Source: Rubricella sp038526735
GTDB lineage: Bacteria; Pseudomonadota; Alphaproteobacteria; Rhodobacterales; Rhodobacteraceae
Length of the DNA stretch: 64,000 nucleotides
Assembly (NCBI GenBank): GCA_038526735.1
Contig: JBCBGM010000010.1
Span: forward strand, 3,993-67,992
Direction of reading: 5' to 3'
The notes beneath the pieces are model-generated. The model did no database searches, had not been told where the DNA came from, and saw nothing but the letters and a program-made list of their open reading frames with translations. Numbering within the stretch: the stretch's first letter is position 1; every line of letters begins with the position of its first letter. Both the position numbers and the translations under genes were made by a program. Shown piece after piece: positions 42,528 to 50,878 of this stretch.

Positions 42528-42742
42528 TCGCCGGGTGGGGTTTTTGACGCCCCAGATGCTTTTCGACACATCCCCGGCACTGCTTATAGTAGTTTCATAT
42601 GTGCGATTTTTCAAGAGATTCAACGAGTTGAGACCATAGGAGGTTGCGTAACGATTGTAGCTTCTAAGATATTGATCCAACGATATTTCTTCAGGACGCA
42701 GGGATTTGCACATGCACACAAAGCGCTTTTGCGGCCCACCCC

Positions 42743-42780
42743 AAAAAAAGGCTCCGCCGGATCCCCCCGGGCGGAGCCTT
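42743..42780 (-). terminator. Intrinsic terminator after ccrM
   Basis: Minus-strand stem AGGCTCCGCC/GGCGGAGCCT (42749-42758 with 42770-42779) followed, on the minus strand, by seven U (42743-42749). A second hairpin GGTTGGCC-GCA-GGCCAACC sits at 42784-42802. Together with AT-rich DNA they fill the 320-base gap 42528-42847, in which I see no gene. Confidence 0.8.
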
Positions 42781-42847
42781 AGTGGTTGGCCGCAGGCCAA
42801 CCGGGCAGTCTGGTAGAAACTGTTCCCCCGAACCGGAACTGCCTGCC

Positions 42848-43990
42848 CTATCCCTCGTCCATCTCGGCGCGCACCTGCTGGCGCAGCACGTCGATGGGCA
42901 CCGAAACGCCGTTGTGGTTGAACTCCCAGAACATCCACCCGTTGCACGACGGCGCCCCCTGCAGCGCCGCCCCGACCTGGTGGATGGAGCCCTTATGCTC
43001 CCCACTAATGAGCGTCCCATCCGCGCGGATCATCGCCGCATAGCGCCCGTTCATCGCGGTAATCGTATCACCGGGCTGCAGCATCCCCCGCTCCACGATC
43101 ACCCCAAAGGGCACCCGCGGTTGCGCACGTTTTGACTGCGTGACGGTGATCGCCTCTTTCGGCAGCGGCTTGACCTGCGCAATCCGCGCCTTGGCCACCG
43201 TCGCATAGGCATCTTCCCGCTCAATCCCGATCCACGACCGCCCTAGCCGTTTGGCCACGGCACCCGTCGTGCCAGAGCCAAAGAACGGGTCGAGCACCAC
43301 ATCGCCGGGCTTGGTTGTGCCGATCATGATCCGGTGCAACAAAGCCTCAGGCTTTTGCGTCGGATGCGCCTTGTCGCCGTTGTCATCCTTCAACCGCTCA
43401 GAACCGGTGCAGAGCGGAATGACCCAATCCGAGCGCATCTGCACATCATCATTCATCGCCTTGAGCGCTTCATAGTTGAACGTGTATTTCGCGCCCTCAG
43501 ACTTCGACGCCCAGATCAGCGTCTCATGCGCGTTCGTCAGCCGCTTGCCGCGGAAGTTCGGCATCGGGTTAGACTTGCGCCACACCACATCATTGAGCAC
43601 CCAAAACCCGCAATCCTGCACCGCCGCACCAACGCGAAAGATGTTGTGATACGAGCCGATCACCCAGAGCGCGCCATGCGGTTTGAGAATGCGCCGCGCC
43701 TCTTTCAGCCACGCGCGGGTGAACCGGTCATAGGCAGAGAAGCTAGAGAACTGGTCCCAGTGGTCATCCACTGCATCCACCCGGCTGTTGTCGGGCCGGT
43801 GCAGGTCGCCCTTGAGCTGTAGGTTATACGGCGGGTCGGCAAAGATCAGGTCCACCGACGCCTCCGGCAGCCCGCGCATCACCTCGATGCAATCGCCCAT
43901 CAAAATCTGATCGCGCGGCAGCGTTGCCGCGAGTGTGTTCGTGCTGCTCATGTGTTCGCCGGTGTTTTTTGTCCCGTTGAGCACATCCAT
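42848..43990 (-). CDS. ccrM: CcrM-type adenine-N6 DNA methyltransferase (GANTC)
   Basis: 380 residues (367 if starting at the Met at 43951). DLIFADPPYNLQLKGDLHRP is motif IV (DPPY, residues 52-55) and VLDPFFGSGTTGAVAKRLGRSWIGIER motif I (FxGxG); motif order IV then I is the beta class, and the C-terminal GVIVERGMLQPGDTI...GSIHQVGAALQGAPSCNGWMFWEFNHNG is the CcrM-specific dimer/DNA domain. CcrM methylates GANTC once per cell cycle and gates cell-cycle genes in alphaproteobacteria. Two GANTC sites lie in its own upstream region. Its terminator is at 42743-42780. Confidence 0.96.
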   Translation of the reverse strand: MDVLNGTKNTGEHMSSTNTLAATLPRDQILMGDCIEVMRGLPEASVDLIFADPPYNLQLKGDLHRPDNSRVDAVDDHWDQFSSFSAYDRFTRAWLKEARRILKPHGALWVIGSYHNIFRVGAAVQDCGFWVLNDVVWRKSNPMPNFRGKRLTNAHETLIWASKSEGAKYTFNYEALKAMNDDVQMRSDWVIPLCTGSERLKDDNGDKAHPTQKPEALLHRIMIGTTKPGDVVLDPFFGSGTTGAVAKRLGRSWIGIEREDAYATVAKARIAQVKPLPKEAITVTQSKRAQPRVPFGVIVERGMLQPGDTITAMNGRYAAMIRADGTLISGEHKGSIHQVGAALQGAPSCNGWMFWEFNHNGVSVPIDVLRQQVRAEMDEG

Positions 43991-44001
43991 AACGCCCCGG
44001 C

Positions 44002-44030
44002 GATTCGCAGGTCAATTATTATTTTGAATC
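44002..44030. promoter_or_regulatory. Two GANTC sites in the ccrM upstream region
   Basis: GATTC at 44002-44006 and GAATC at 44026-44030 lie 11 and 35 bases upstream of the ccrM start at 43990. Paired GANTC sites in the ccrM leader are known in Caulobacter, where methylation state contributes to its control; the same design is inferred here. A CtrA consensus was not obvious. Confidence 0.55.
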
Positions 44031-44049
44031 AGTGGGTTATTATTCTTTC

Positions 44050-44643
44050 TTAAACCAACATCTTGTGTATGGGCGCAAAGCTGCGCCGATGATGTTGTGT
44101 CACCCCATGGCTGCGCAGGGCCGCCAAATGCGCGGCGGTGGCATAGCCTGCGTTACGCTCCCAGCCATATCCGGGGTGGGTTTTGGCCAGTTCCGCCATG
44201 AAACGATCGCGCGTGACCTTGGCGATGATCGAGGCCGCCGCGATCGAGGCGGACCGCCCATCCCCCTTCACCACCGCCTCCGCCGGGCAGGGCAGGCCTG
44301 CGGGCACCTTGTCGCCGTCGATCAGCGCAAAGGCCGGAGGAATGGGCAACGCCGCCACCGCCCGCCGCATCGCCAGAAAACTAGCCTGAAGGATGTTAAA
44401 CTGGTCAATCTCGGCGACCGAAGCCTCCCCAATCCCCACCTGCGCGCTCTGCATGATCGCCGCAAACGCCACCTCCCGCCGCTTGGCGGAGAGCTTCTTG
44501 GAGTCGTCCAGACCAGGCGGCACAGCCCCCGGATCAAGGATCACCGCCGCCGCCACCACAGGGCCCGCCAACGGCCCCCGCCCGACCTCATCCACCCCGC
44601 ACACCGGAGCGGGGTGAAGCGCTTCGAGCGAGAGGTCAGGCAA
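44050..44643 (-). CDS. rnhB: Ribonuclease HII
   Basis: 197 residues. VCGVDEVGRGPLAGPVVAAAVIL holds the catalytic Asp18/Glu19; DSKKLSAKRRE, ALIDGDKVP (third Asp) and KGDGRSASIAAASIIAKVTRDRFM (fourth acidic site and tRNA-like RSxSIAAAS loop) complete the RNase HII active site; AGYATAAHLAALRSHG is near the C-terminus. It removes ribonucleotides from DNA and RNA primers. Upstream (plus side) lies the repeat array 44698-45295. Adjacent to ccrM, as in many Rhodobacterales. Confidence 0.96.
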   Translation of the reverse strand: MPDLSLEALHPAPVCGVDEVGRGPLAGPVVAAAVILDPGAVPPGLDDSKKLSAKRREVAFAAIMQSAQVGIGEASVAEIDQFNILQASFLAMRRAVAALPIPPAFALIDGDKVPAGLPCPAEAVVKGDGRSASIAAASIIAKVTRDRFMAELAKTHPGYGWERNAGYATAAHLAALRSHGVTQHHRRSFAPIHKMLV

Positions 44644-44697
44644 GGGCTTGACGGAAGGGGAAGTCCTCCCTCGGAAAAGGACTTACGGTCCGTCCCC

Positions 44698-45295
44698 GCC
44701 CCGGACCTGCTCCGGGGCCTCGCTGAATTATGCCCCACAAAAGGCCGCGCCGGCCCTGGGGCGGGCGCGTCGCAAGCTCCGAGCAAGTCGCTTTATCCCT
44801 CAAAACCGCACGACCTTGCCACAATGAAAGACGTTGCAATGTGCCTGCCCAATGGGCAGGGCAGGCGCGGCCGGGGGCTGGTCGCCCCCGCCCAAACTGC
44901 ACCCCAGACCTGATCTGGGGCCTTGATAAAGAAAGCACCACAGGAGAACGCGCCCTCCCATGCGGGAGGGAGGGCGCCACCGGATGCTGGTCGCATCCGG
45001 TGCACCAGGAAAACAACCTCAGACTATGCCGCGAACCTGATACAGAGCCTCTCCGGGCAGCACACCATAAAAGGCCGCGCCGGCCCTGGGGCGGGCGCTT
45101 CGCAACAAAATGGCAGCGCAGTTTATCTCTCAAAACCGCACGACCTCAGCACAATGGCCAACGTCGCAAAGCGCCTGCCCAAGGGGCAGGGCAGGCGCGG
45201 CCGGGGGCTGGTCGCCCCCGTCAAAGCATCTTCGCCCCGGACCTGATCCGGGGCCTCGTTGCGCAATTCTTCGAGACCCCGGGTCACGCCCGGGG
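44698..45295. repeat. Dispersed hairpin repeat array (copies A, C, B)
   Basis: Fills most of the 662-base gap 44644-45305 between rnhB and gabD. Order: H3 (44698-44718), H0 palindrome region (near 44747), box of conserved sequence (about 44790-44812), H1 (44841-44868), H2 (44872-44890), H3 (44902-44920); then a second H1-H2 pair (44950-44977, 44978-45002) with a degenerate H3; then H0 (about 45077), box, H1 (45171-45198), H2 (45202-45220), H3 (45234-45254) and a last H3 variant (45277-45295). H1 has an 8-base loop, H2 loop TGGTC, H3 loop CCTG(A/C). Segments around A and B are about 190-base direct repeats. Not CRISPR: no constant-length spacers. No gene seen. Confidence 0.85.
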
Positions 45296-45305
45296 CGCAT
45301 ATCCC

Positions 45306-46760
45306 TCAAACCCCGCCCATGCAGAGATACTTCAGCTCCAGGAAGTCCTCGACGCCGTACTTAGACCCTTCACGCCCCAACCCGGACTGTTTCACCCCGC
45401 CAAACGGTGCCACCTGCGTCGAGATCAGGCCGGTGTTCAGCCCCACAATCCCATACTCCAGCGCCTCACCGACGCGCCATACCCGGCCAATATCCCGCGT
45501 GTAGTAATACGCCGCCAGCCCGAACTCCGTGTCATTGGCCATCGCCACGACCTCGTCCTCGGTCTCGAATTTAAAGAGCGGCGCAACCGGCCCAAACGTC
45601 TCCTCCCGCGCGACCTTCATCTCTTGCGTCACACCCGTCAGCACGGTCGGGGTGAAATAGGTCCGCCCCAGCGGCGACGCCTCCCCGCCAACCAAGACCT
45701 GCGCACCCTTCGCGGTCGCGTCAGCCAGATGCTCCTCCACCTTCGCCAAGCCCGCCTCAGAGATCAGCGGCCCGATCGTTACGCCCTCGTCCGTCCCTGG
45801 CCCGACCTTCAGCTTGGAAACCTCTGCCGCCAGCTTCTCCGCAAACGCGTCATAGACACCCGCCTGCACGTAAATCCGGTTCGCACACACGCAGGTCTGC
45901 CCCGCATTGCGGTACTTAGAGACCATCGCCCCCTCAACCGCCGCATCGAGATCGGCGTCGTCGAACACGATGAACGGCGCGTTGCCGCCCAGCTCCAGGC
46001 TCACCTTTTTGATGTCGCCCGCGCATTGCTGCATCAAGATCCGGCCCACCCGCGTTGACCCGGTGAAGGTGATCTTGCGCACCTTTTGGTTCTCGCACAG
46101 CTCCTTACCCATCGCAGAGGCATCCGCCCCCGTCACCACGTTGAACACCCCCGGAGGAAAGCCCGCCTCCTCCGCCAGCACCGCCAGCGCCGTGGCCGAC
46201 AAGGGCGACAGCTCCGCAGGTCGCGCCACCACCGAGCAGCCCACCGCCAGCGCCGGAGAAACCTTGCGCGTGATCATTGCCACCGGAAAATTCCACGGCG
46301 TGATCGAGCCCACGACACCCACGGGTTGCTTCAACACCACGATCCGCTTGTCCGGCTGCTGTTGGGGGATCGTGTCACCGTAAATCCGCGGCGCTTCATG
46401 GGCGAACCACTCGATGAAAGAGGCGCCATAGGCCACCTCGCCCTTCGCCTCCGCATAGGGCTTGCCCATCTCGGCGGTGATGATCGAGGCGAGATCATCG
46501 GCATGCGCCATAATGAGCTCATACCAGCGCAGCAAAATCTTCTGCCGCTCCGCCGCCATCATCGCGGCCCAACCCTTTTGCGCCTCATAGGCGACGTCCA
46601 CCGCCCGCGCGACCTCGGCCCGGCCACAATCGGCGACCTTCGTGACCACATCGCCAGTCGCGGGGTTCAGCACATCAAACGTGCCGCCCGCATCCGCATC
46701 CACCCAAGTGCCGCCGATATAGGACTGCCCCGTCATCAGGCGCGATTGTGTGAGTTTCAT
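45306..46760 (-). CDS. gabD: NAD(P)-dependent succinate-semialdehyde dehydrogenase
   Basis: 484 residues. IGGTWVDADAGGTFDVLNPATGDVV, TPWNFPVAMITRKVSPALAVGCSVVARPAELSPLSA, FTGSTRVGRILMQQCAGDIKKVSLELGGNAPFIVFDDADLD (catalytic Glu in E-L-G-G), GQTCVCANRI (catalytic Cys) and EETFGPVAPLF mark the ALDH family; the GabD-type features and 484-length fit. It oxidises succinate semialdehyde to succinate in the GABA route. Start MKLTQSRLMTGQSYIGG. The repeat array follows its 3' end. Confidence 0.93.
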   Translation of the reverse strand: MKLTQSRLMTGQSYIGGTWVDADAGGTFDVLNPATGDVVTKVADCGRAEVARAVDVAYEAQKGWAAMMAAERQKILLRWYELIMAHADDLASIITAEMGKPYAEAKGEVAYGASFIEWFAHEAPRIYGDTIPQQQPDKRIVVLKQPVGVVGSITPWNFPVAMITRKVSPALAVGCSVVARPAELSPLSATALAVLAEEAGFPPGVFNVVTGADASAMGKELCENQKVRKITFTGSTRVGRILMQQCAGDIKKVSLELGGNAPFIVFDDADLDAAVEGAMVSKYRNAGQTCVCANRIYVQAGVYDAFAEKLAAEVSKLKVGPGTDEGVTIGPLISEAGLAKVEEHLADATAKGAQVLVGGEASPLGRTYFTPTVLTGVTQEMKVAREETFGPVAPLFKFETEDEVVAMANDTEFGLAAYYYTRDIGRVWRVGEALEYGIVGLNTGLISTQVAPFGGVKQSGLGREGSKYGVEDFLELKYLCMGGV

Positions 46761-46788
46761 GGTATCTCTCCCCGTTCAGCGCCGCTTT

Positions 46789-46974
46789 TTAAAAGTCGGT
46801 CGCGATCCCTTTCTTCTCCCAATCGCCAAAGCGGATCGGCTCCGGCCCATCCCGGCCCCCGAGCTCTTTGGGCAAATTGAGAGGTTTGGCCTTCGCACGC
46901 CGCGCTTCCGCCTCTTTCAGCGCGCGCTTGGCGGCATCTGCAATGCGATCCTGCTTGTCTTGCTCATCGGTCAT
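46789..46974 (-). CDS. DUF1674 protein, SDHAF4-like succinate dehydrogenase assembly factor
   Basis: 61 residues: an alanine/lysine-rich helix (RIADAAKRALKEAEARRAKA) then KPLNLPKELGGRDGPEPIRFGDWEKKGIATDF, the DUF1674 (SDHAF4) block, whose G-P-E-P-x-R-[FY]-G-D-W-E-x-K-G-x-x-[ST]-D-F ends at the C-terminus. In mitochondria SDHAF4 protects flavinylated SdhA; the bacterial role is inferred by homology. Start MTDEQDKQDRI is chosen; a 21-codon longer frame looks like non-family sequence. Ends 29 nt upstream of gabD in the same direction. Confidence 0.9.
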   Translation of the reverse strand: MTDEQDKQDRIADAAKRALKEAEARRAKAKPLNLPKELGGRDGPEPIRFGDWEKKGIATDF

Positions 46975-47106
46975 ATCAAGCTCCTCAGCACGTGACAGAG
47001 ATATGCGCCCCAACGCCCAGCCCGCAAGGCCGGACACTCTTTACAGGTATAATCTTCCCGCCCCGCGCGGCTTTCCCTATATACTGCGCCAAAGCCTGAG
47101 GGACCG

Positions 47107-48045
47107 ATGAACTACGCCAAAACCATGCTTCTGCTCGCCGCACTCACTGCCTTTTTCATGGTGGTGGGGTATCTCATTGCGGGCGGCATCGGTTCTTTCC
47201 TCGCCCTGATCGTCGCCATGGGCCTCAACGCCTATGCCTGGTGGAACTCCGATAAGATGGCGCTGCGGATGCACAACGCCCGCGCCGTCACCCGGCAATC
47301 CCACCCCGATCTCTACCAAATGCTCGATGAGCAAACCGCCCGCGCGGGCCTGCCGATGCCTGCGGTCTATGTCATCGATGAGGATCAGCCCAACGCCTTT
47401 GCGACCGGGCGCGACCCCTCCAACGCCGCCGTCGCGGCGACCACGGGCCTCTTGCGAATGCTGAGCAAAGAAGAGGTTGCGGGCGTCATGGCGCATGAGC
47501 TCGCACACATCCAAAACCGCGACACGCTGATCATGACCGTCGCGGCGACCATCGCCGGGGCGATTTCCTTCCTCGCACAATACGGCCTGATCTTCAGCTA
47601 CGGCCGCCACCGCAACGCGGTCACCGGCATCCTCGCCATTCTCGCCGTCTTCCTCGCCCCACTCGCCGCAATGCTCATCCAGATGCTCATCTCGCGCACC
47701 CGCGAATACGCCGCCGACCGCCGCGGGGCAGAGATCTGTGGCAACCCGCTTTGGCTTGCATCCGCGCTGCAACGCCTGCAAAGCGGCGTGCGCGGGCGCG
47801 ATATGATGAGCGCCGAAGAGCACCCCGCGACGGCGCATATGTTCATCGTGAACCCGCTGTCTGGCAAAGGAACCGACAACCTGTTCTCCACACACCCCAA
47901 CATGGACAACCGCGTCGCCGCCCTCACCGAGATGGCGCAAGAGATGGGCATAGCGAGCCGCGCCAGCGCACCCGCAGCCCCCATCTCCGCCGCGAACTCC
48001 ACCGCTAAACGCAGCTCCGTCCCGCTGATCCGGCGGCGTAAATGA
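47107..48045 (+). CDS. htpX: Membrane metalloprotease HtpX
   Basis: 312 residues. Two N-terminal TM helices (MLLLAALTAFFMVVGYLIAGGI, IGSFLALIVAMGLNAY), zinc motif HELAH (His130, Glu131, His134) in VAGVMAHELAHIQNRDTLIM, then two further helices (VAATIAGAISFLAQYGLIF, ILAVFLAPLAAMLIQML) and the third ligand in SRTREYAADRRG. HtpX degrades damaged inner-membrane proteins. Start MNYAKTMLLLAALTA; it is coupled by ATGA to the rsmB-like gene. Confidence 0.95.
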   Translation: MNYAKTMLLLAALTAFFMVVGYLIAGGIGSFLALIVAMGLNAYAWWNSDKMALRMHNARAVTRQSHPDLYQMLDEQTARAGLPMPAVYVIDEDQPNAFATGRDPSNAAVAATTGLLRMLSKEEVAGVMAHELAHIQNRDTLIMTVAATIAGAISFLAQYGLIFSYGRHRNAVTGILAILAVFLAPLAAMLIQMLISRTREYAADRRGAEICGNPLWLASALQRLQSGVRGRDMMSAEEHPATAHMFIVNPLSGKGTDNLFSTHPNMDNRVAALTEMAQEMGIASRASAPAAPISAANSTAKRSSVPLIRRRK

Positions 48046-49283
48046 AGCCGCCCACCGCGCGCGCCCTCGCCGCGCATCTAGTCTTTGACGTGCTGGCAAA
48101 CGACCGGATGCTCGGCCCCGAGCATCCCGCTCTCGAAGACGCAGAGCCGCAAATCCGCGCCCGCGCCCTCTCGCTCGCGCGCCGCACGCTCAAGCACCTC
48201 CCCAACCTGGACCTCTGCCTCAAACCCTACCTCCGCCGCGCGCCGCAACCGACCGTGCACGCGATCATGCGCATCGCGGTGACAGAGCTCCTGATCGAAG
48301 AAACCCCCGCCCACGCAGTCGTCTCAGAGGCTGTCTCCACCACCAGCCGCGTCGACGGCGGCAAAAGCGCCACCGGCCTCGTCAACGCCGTCCTGCGCAA
48401 AGTCGCTGACGAGGGGCCCGCCCGCCTCGCGAGCCTGCCACCCCCGCGACTGCCCGGCTGGCTGCGCGGCCGCCTGCAAAACGCCTACGGCGACCCCGCC
48501 ACCCGCGCGATGGAAGCGCTCTTCGCCCAAGACGCCCCCACTGACCTCACCCTCAAACCCGGCGCGACACCGCCCGAGGGCACAGCACTTCCCAACGGCA
48601 GCCTGCGCCTCCACGGCACCCCAATGATCTCCAAGCTCCCGGGCTACACGAACGGAGACTTCTGGGTCCAAGACGCCGCCGCCGCCTGCGCCGTGCAAAC
48701 GCTCGGAGACGTCAAAGGCAAACGCGTGCTCGACCTCTGCGCGGCCCCCGGCGGCAAAACCCTGCAACTCGCCGCCGCTGGCGCAAACGTCACCGCCCTC
48801 GACATCTCAGAGCAGCGCCTCACCCGCCTCAATGAGAACCTCCAGCGCACCGGCCTCGATGCCGAGACGATCTGCGCCGACGCCCTCACGTGGCAGCCCG
48901 ACACGCCGTTTGACGCCATCGTCCTCGATGCCCCCTGTTCCGCCACCGGCACGCTGCGCCGCCACCCAGACCTACCCTACCTGCGCGACGGCAGCGCGAT
49001 CCGCGACCTCGCCAAACTGCAAGCGAGCCTCCTCGCCCGCGCCGCCACCTGGCTCGCCCCCGGCGGGCAACTCCTCTACATCACCTGCTCGCTCCTCCCC
49101 GAAGAGGGCGAGGCGCATCTCGCAGACGCCCCCCTCCCACTCAAACCCATCGACCCAAGCCCCCTCGGCGGCGACAGCACCTGGCAAACCCCCGAAGGCG
49201 CCCTCCGCCTCCGCCCCGACTTCTGGGCCGAGCACGGCGGGATGGATGGCTTCTTTATCGCCCTGTTCCAGCGCCCCGCCTGA
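48042..49283 (+). CDS. RsmB/NOP-family rRNA cytosine methyltransferase
   Basis: 413 residues. An NusB-like N-terminal domain (ARALAAHLVFDVLANDRMLG...RALSLARRTLKHLPNLDLCLKPYLRR, ...TELLIEETPAHAVVSEAV) is followed by the methyltransferase: DLCAAPGGKTLQLAAAGANVTALDISEQRL (motif I), IVLDAPCSATGTLRRHPDLPY (motif IV with one catalytic Cys) and YITCSLLPEEGE (motif VI Cys). It makes m5C in 16S rRNA. It overlaps htpX by ATGA and precedes the heparinase-type gene by 15 nt. Confidence 0.94.
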   Translation: MKPPTARALAAHLVFDVLANDRMLGPEHPALEDAEPQIRARALSLARRTLKHLPNLDLCLKPYLRRAPQPTVHAIMRIAVTELLIEETPAHAVVSEAVSTTSRVDGGKSATGLVNAVLRKVADEGPARLASLPPPRLPGWLRGRLQNAYGDPATRAMEALFAQDAPTDLTLKPGATPPEGTALPNGSLRLHGTPMISKLPGYTNGDFWVQDAAAACAVQTLGDVKGKRVLDLCAAPGGKTLQLAAAGANVTALDISEQRLTRLNENLQRTGLDAETICADALTWQPDTPFDAIVLDAPCSATGTLRRHPDLPYLRDGSAIRDLAKLQASLLARAATWLAPGGQLLYITCSLLPEEGEAHLADAPLPLKPIDPSPLGGDSTWQTPEGALRLRPDFWAEHGGMDGFFIALFQRPA

Positions 49284-49298
49284 CGTTACTCTGCCCCC

Positions 49299-50861
49299 AT
49301 GGCAGTTGCAGCATCCCCAGAGCGCCCCAGCGGCCTCCGCTTTTTGCGGCGCAAAGCCCTCCTCGGCCCACGCCTCATCGCGGAGCTTCCGCTCTTTGAG
49401 CTGGGCGACGGCGCACGAGGCCGCGCCCTTGACGGCGAGCCAACGCTGCAAGACCTGCCAGACCTCCTCGCCCACGGCACGCCCCCCGCGCTCGACAAAA
49501 TCCGCCACTGCCTGAGCACCTTTGATGAGAAAAAACTCACCGCTGACCGCCCAGGCCGCGCCGGAGTGGCCCTGCGCAACGCGATGATCGCCCTGCCCCG
49601 CGTCTTTTCCACCCAAGACGCCACCGCGAGCCGCTGCGCCGATGAGGCCCTGAAAGCCGCCAAGACCATTCTCCGCAAACAAAGCGATGCCAGCGACCGC
49701 GTCGCCCAACTCGACACCGCCCTCGGAGCACTCGCCGTGGGTGCCACGGTAGAGGGCGGCCGCCCCCTCCTCAAAAAAGCCATCGCTGCAATCGAGGCGC
49801 AGTGCCAAACCCTGAGCAAAGACATCGGCCTCAGCCGCAGCGCCAGCGAAGAGATCGCCCTACGCAACGCCCACACCGTCACCGAGCTCTACCGCCGCCT
49901 CGTCTGGGCCAAAACCGTGCTCGACCAGCAGTCAGACGAGGCCCCCACCCTCGCAGAGTGCGTCGCGGCCCTCACCCCCATCCTTCGCGCGCTACAACTG
50001 GGTGGCGGAGAGCTGCCCCACGCCCATGGCGGCGGGCGCGGCACCCCCGGAGCGCTGGAACGCGCCCTCCAAGCCAGCGGCCAACGCAACGCCGAGCGCC
50101 CCAAACTCAGCCTCGGCTACGCCCGGATGCACGGCGGCCGCAGCATCGTGTTGATGGACTGTGAAAAGCCCCCCAAAGCCGCAACCGCCACCGCCAGCAC
50201 CCTCGCGCTAGAGATGTCCTCGGGCCGCCGCCTCCTGATCGTCAACACGGGGCCCGACGTGGCCGACGCGCAGCATTCCCTCAACCACTCCACCCTCGTG
50301 GTTGGCAACACCTCCTCATCGAGCTTTCAGACCTCCGGGCGCACGTCGATCCCCTCCAACCGGCCCAAAACCGTGGCCGTCGAACGCGCGATTGACCGCG
50401 CCGGTCTGTGGCTCTTGGCCAGCCACGACGGTTATTGCAGCAACTTCGGCGTGTTGCACGAGCGCCGCCTCTTCCTCGCACCCGACGGGCGCGACCTGCG
50501 GGGTGAAGACACCGCCTCCGCCCAATCGACCCGAGACAAATCCACCCTGCACGCCCGCCAAGCCGCCCATGATGGCGCGCTGCCCGTGCAGGTGCACTTT
50601 CACCTCCACCCCGATGTCGCTGTGACCGAGGATGGCGACGGATTTCTCCTGACCCTGCTCAGCGAAGAGCAATGGTCTTTTCGTCAGTCTGGCGGCACCG
50701 CCCGGCTCGCCGCATCGCAGTACAGCGCCCCGGATGGCCCCCGTGACAGTCTGCAAATTGTCATTGGCTTCGAAATGCGCGAGATGTCCGCCCGCGTGAA
50801 CTGGGTGTTTCGTCGAGTTGATGGAATGTCTCGCGCCACGCGCGACTACGCTACGCCTTAA
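49299..50861 (+). CDS. Heparinase II/III-like family protein
   Basis: 520 residues. The C-terminal half has the heparinase II/III-like pattern: GYARMHGGRSIVLMDC near 265, HSTLVVGNTSSSSFQTSG, and LHERRLFLAPDGRDLRGEDTASAQ with HFHLHPDVAVTEDGDGFLLTL (conserved His/Tyr-type positions). The N-terminal half is alpha/alpha-toroid-like. Polysaccharide lyase activity is inferred, and no signal peptide is visible, so it may act in the cytoplasm. In Rhodobacterales the trio rsmB-heparinase-purH is a stable neighbourhood, which supports the call. Confidence 0.82.
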   Translation: MAVAASPERPSGLRFLRRKALLGPRLIAELPLFELGDGARGRALDGEPTLQDLPDLLAHGTPPALDKIRHCLSTFDEKKLTADRPGRAGVALRNAMIALPRVFSTQDATASRCADEALKAAKTILRKQSDASDRVAQLDTALGALAVGATVEGGRPLLKKAIAAIEAQCQTLSKDIGLSRSASEEIALRNAHTVTELYRRLVWAKTVLDQQSDEAPTLAECVAALTPILRALQLGGGELPHAHGGGRGTPGALERALQASGQRNAERPKLSLGYARMHGGRSIVLMDCEKPPKAATATASTLALEMSSGRRLLIVNTGPDVADAQHSLNHSTLVVGNTSSSSFQTSGRTSIPSNRPKTVAVERAIDRAGLWLLASHDGYCSNFGVLHERRLFLAPDGRDLRGEDTASAQSTRDKSTLHARQAAHDGALPVQVHFHLHPDVAVTEDGDGFLLTLLSEEQWSFRQSGGTARLAASQYSAPDGPRDSLQIVIGFEMREMSARVNWVFRRVDGMSRATRDYATP

Positions 50862-50878
50862 TTCCAAAAGGACGCCCT

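Noticed and set aside
42462..42947. Minus-strand 161-codon frame downstream of ccrM
   Set aside because: It crosses the ccrM terminator and the antisense of DUF3800; no motif.
44698..45295. Repeat region resembling a CRISPR array
   Set aside because: Repeat units are unequal, dominated by hairpins, and spacers are not constant-length or unique; no cas genes nearby.
44730..46058. Plus-strand reading frame of 442 codons
   Set aside because: It runs through the hairpin repeats and antisense to gabD; high-GC antisense frames stay open by composition.
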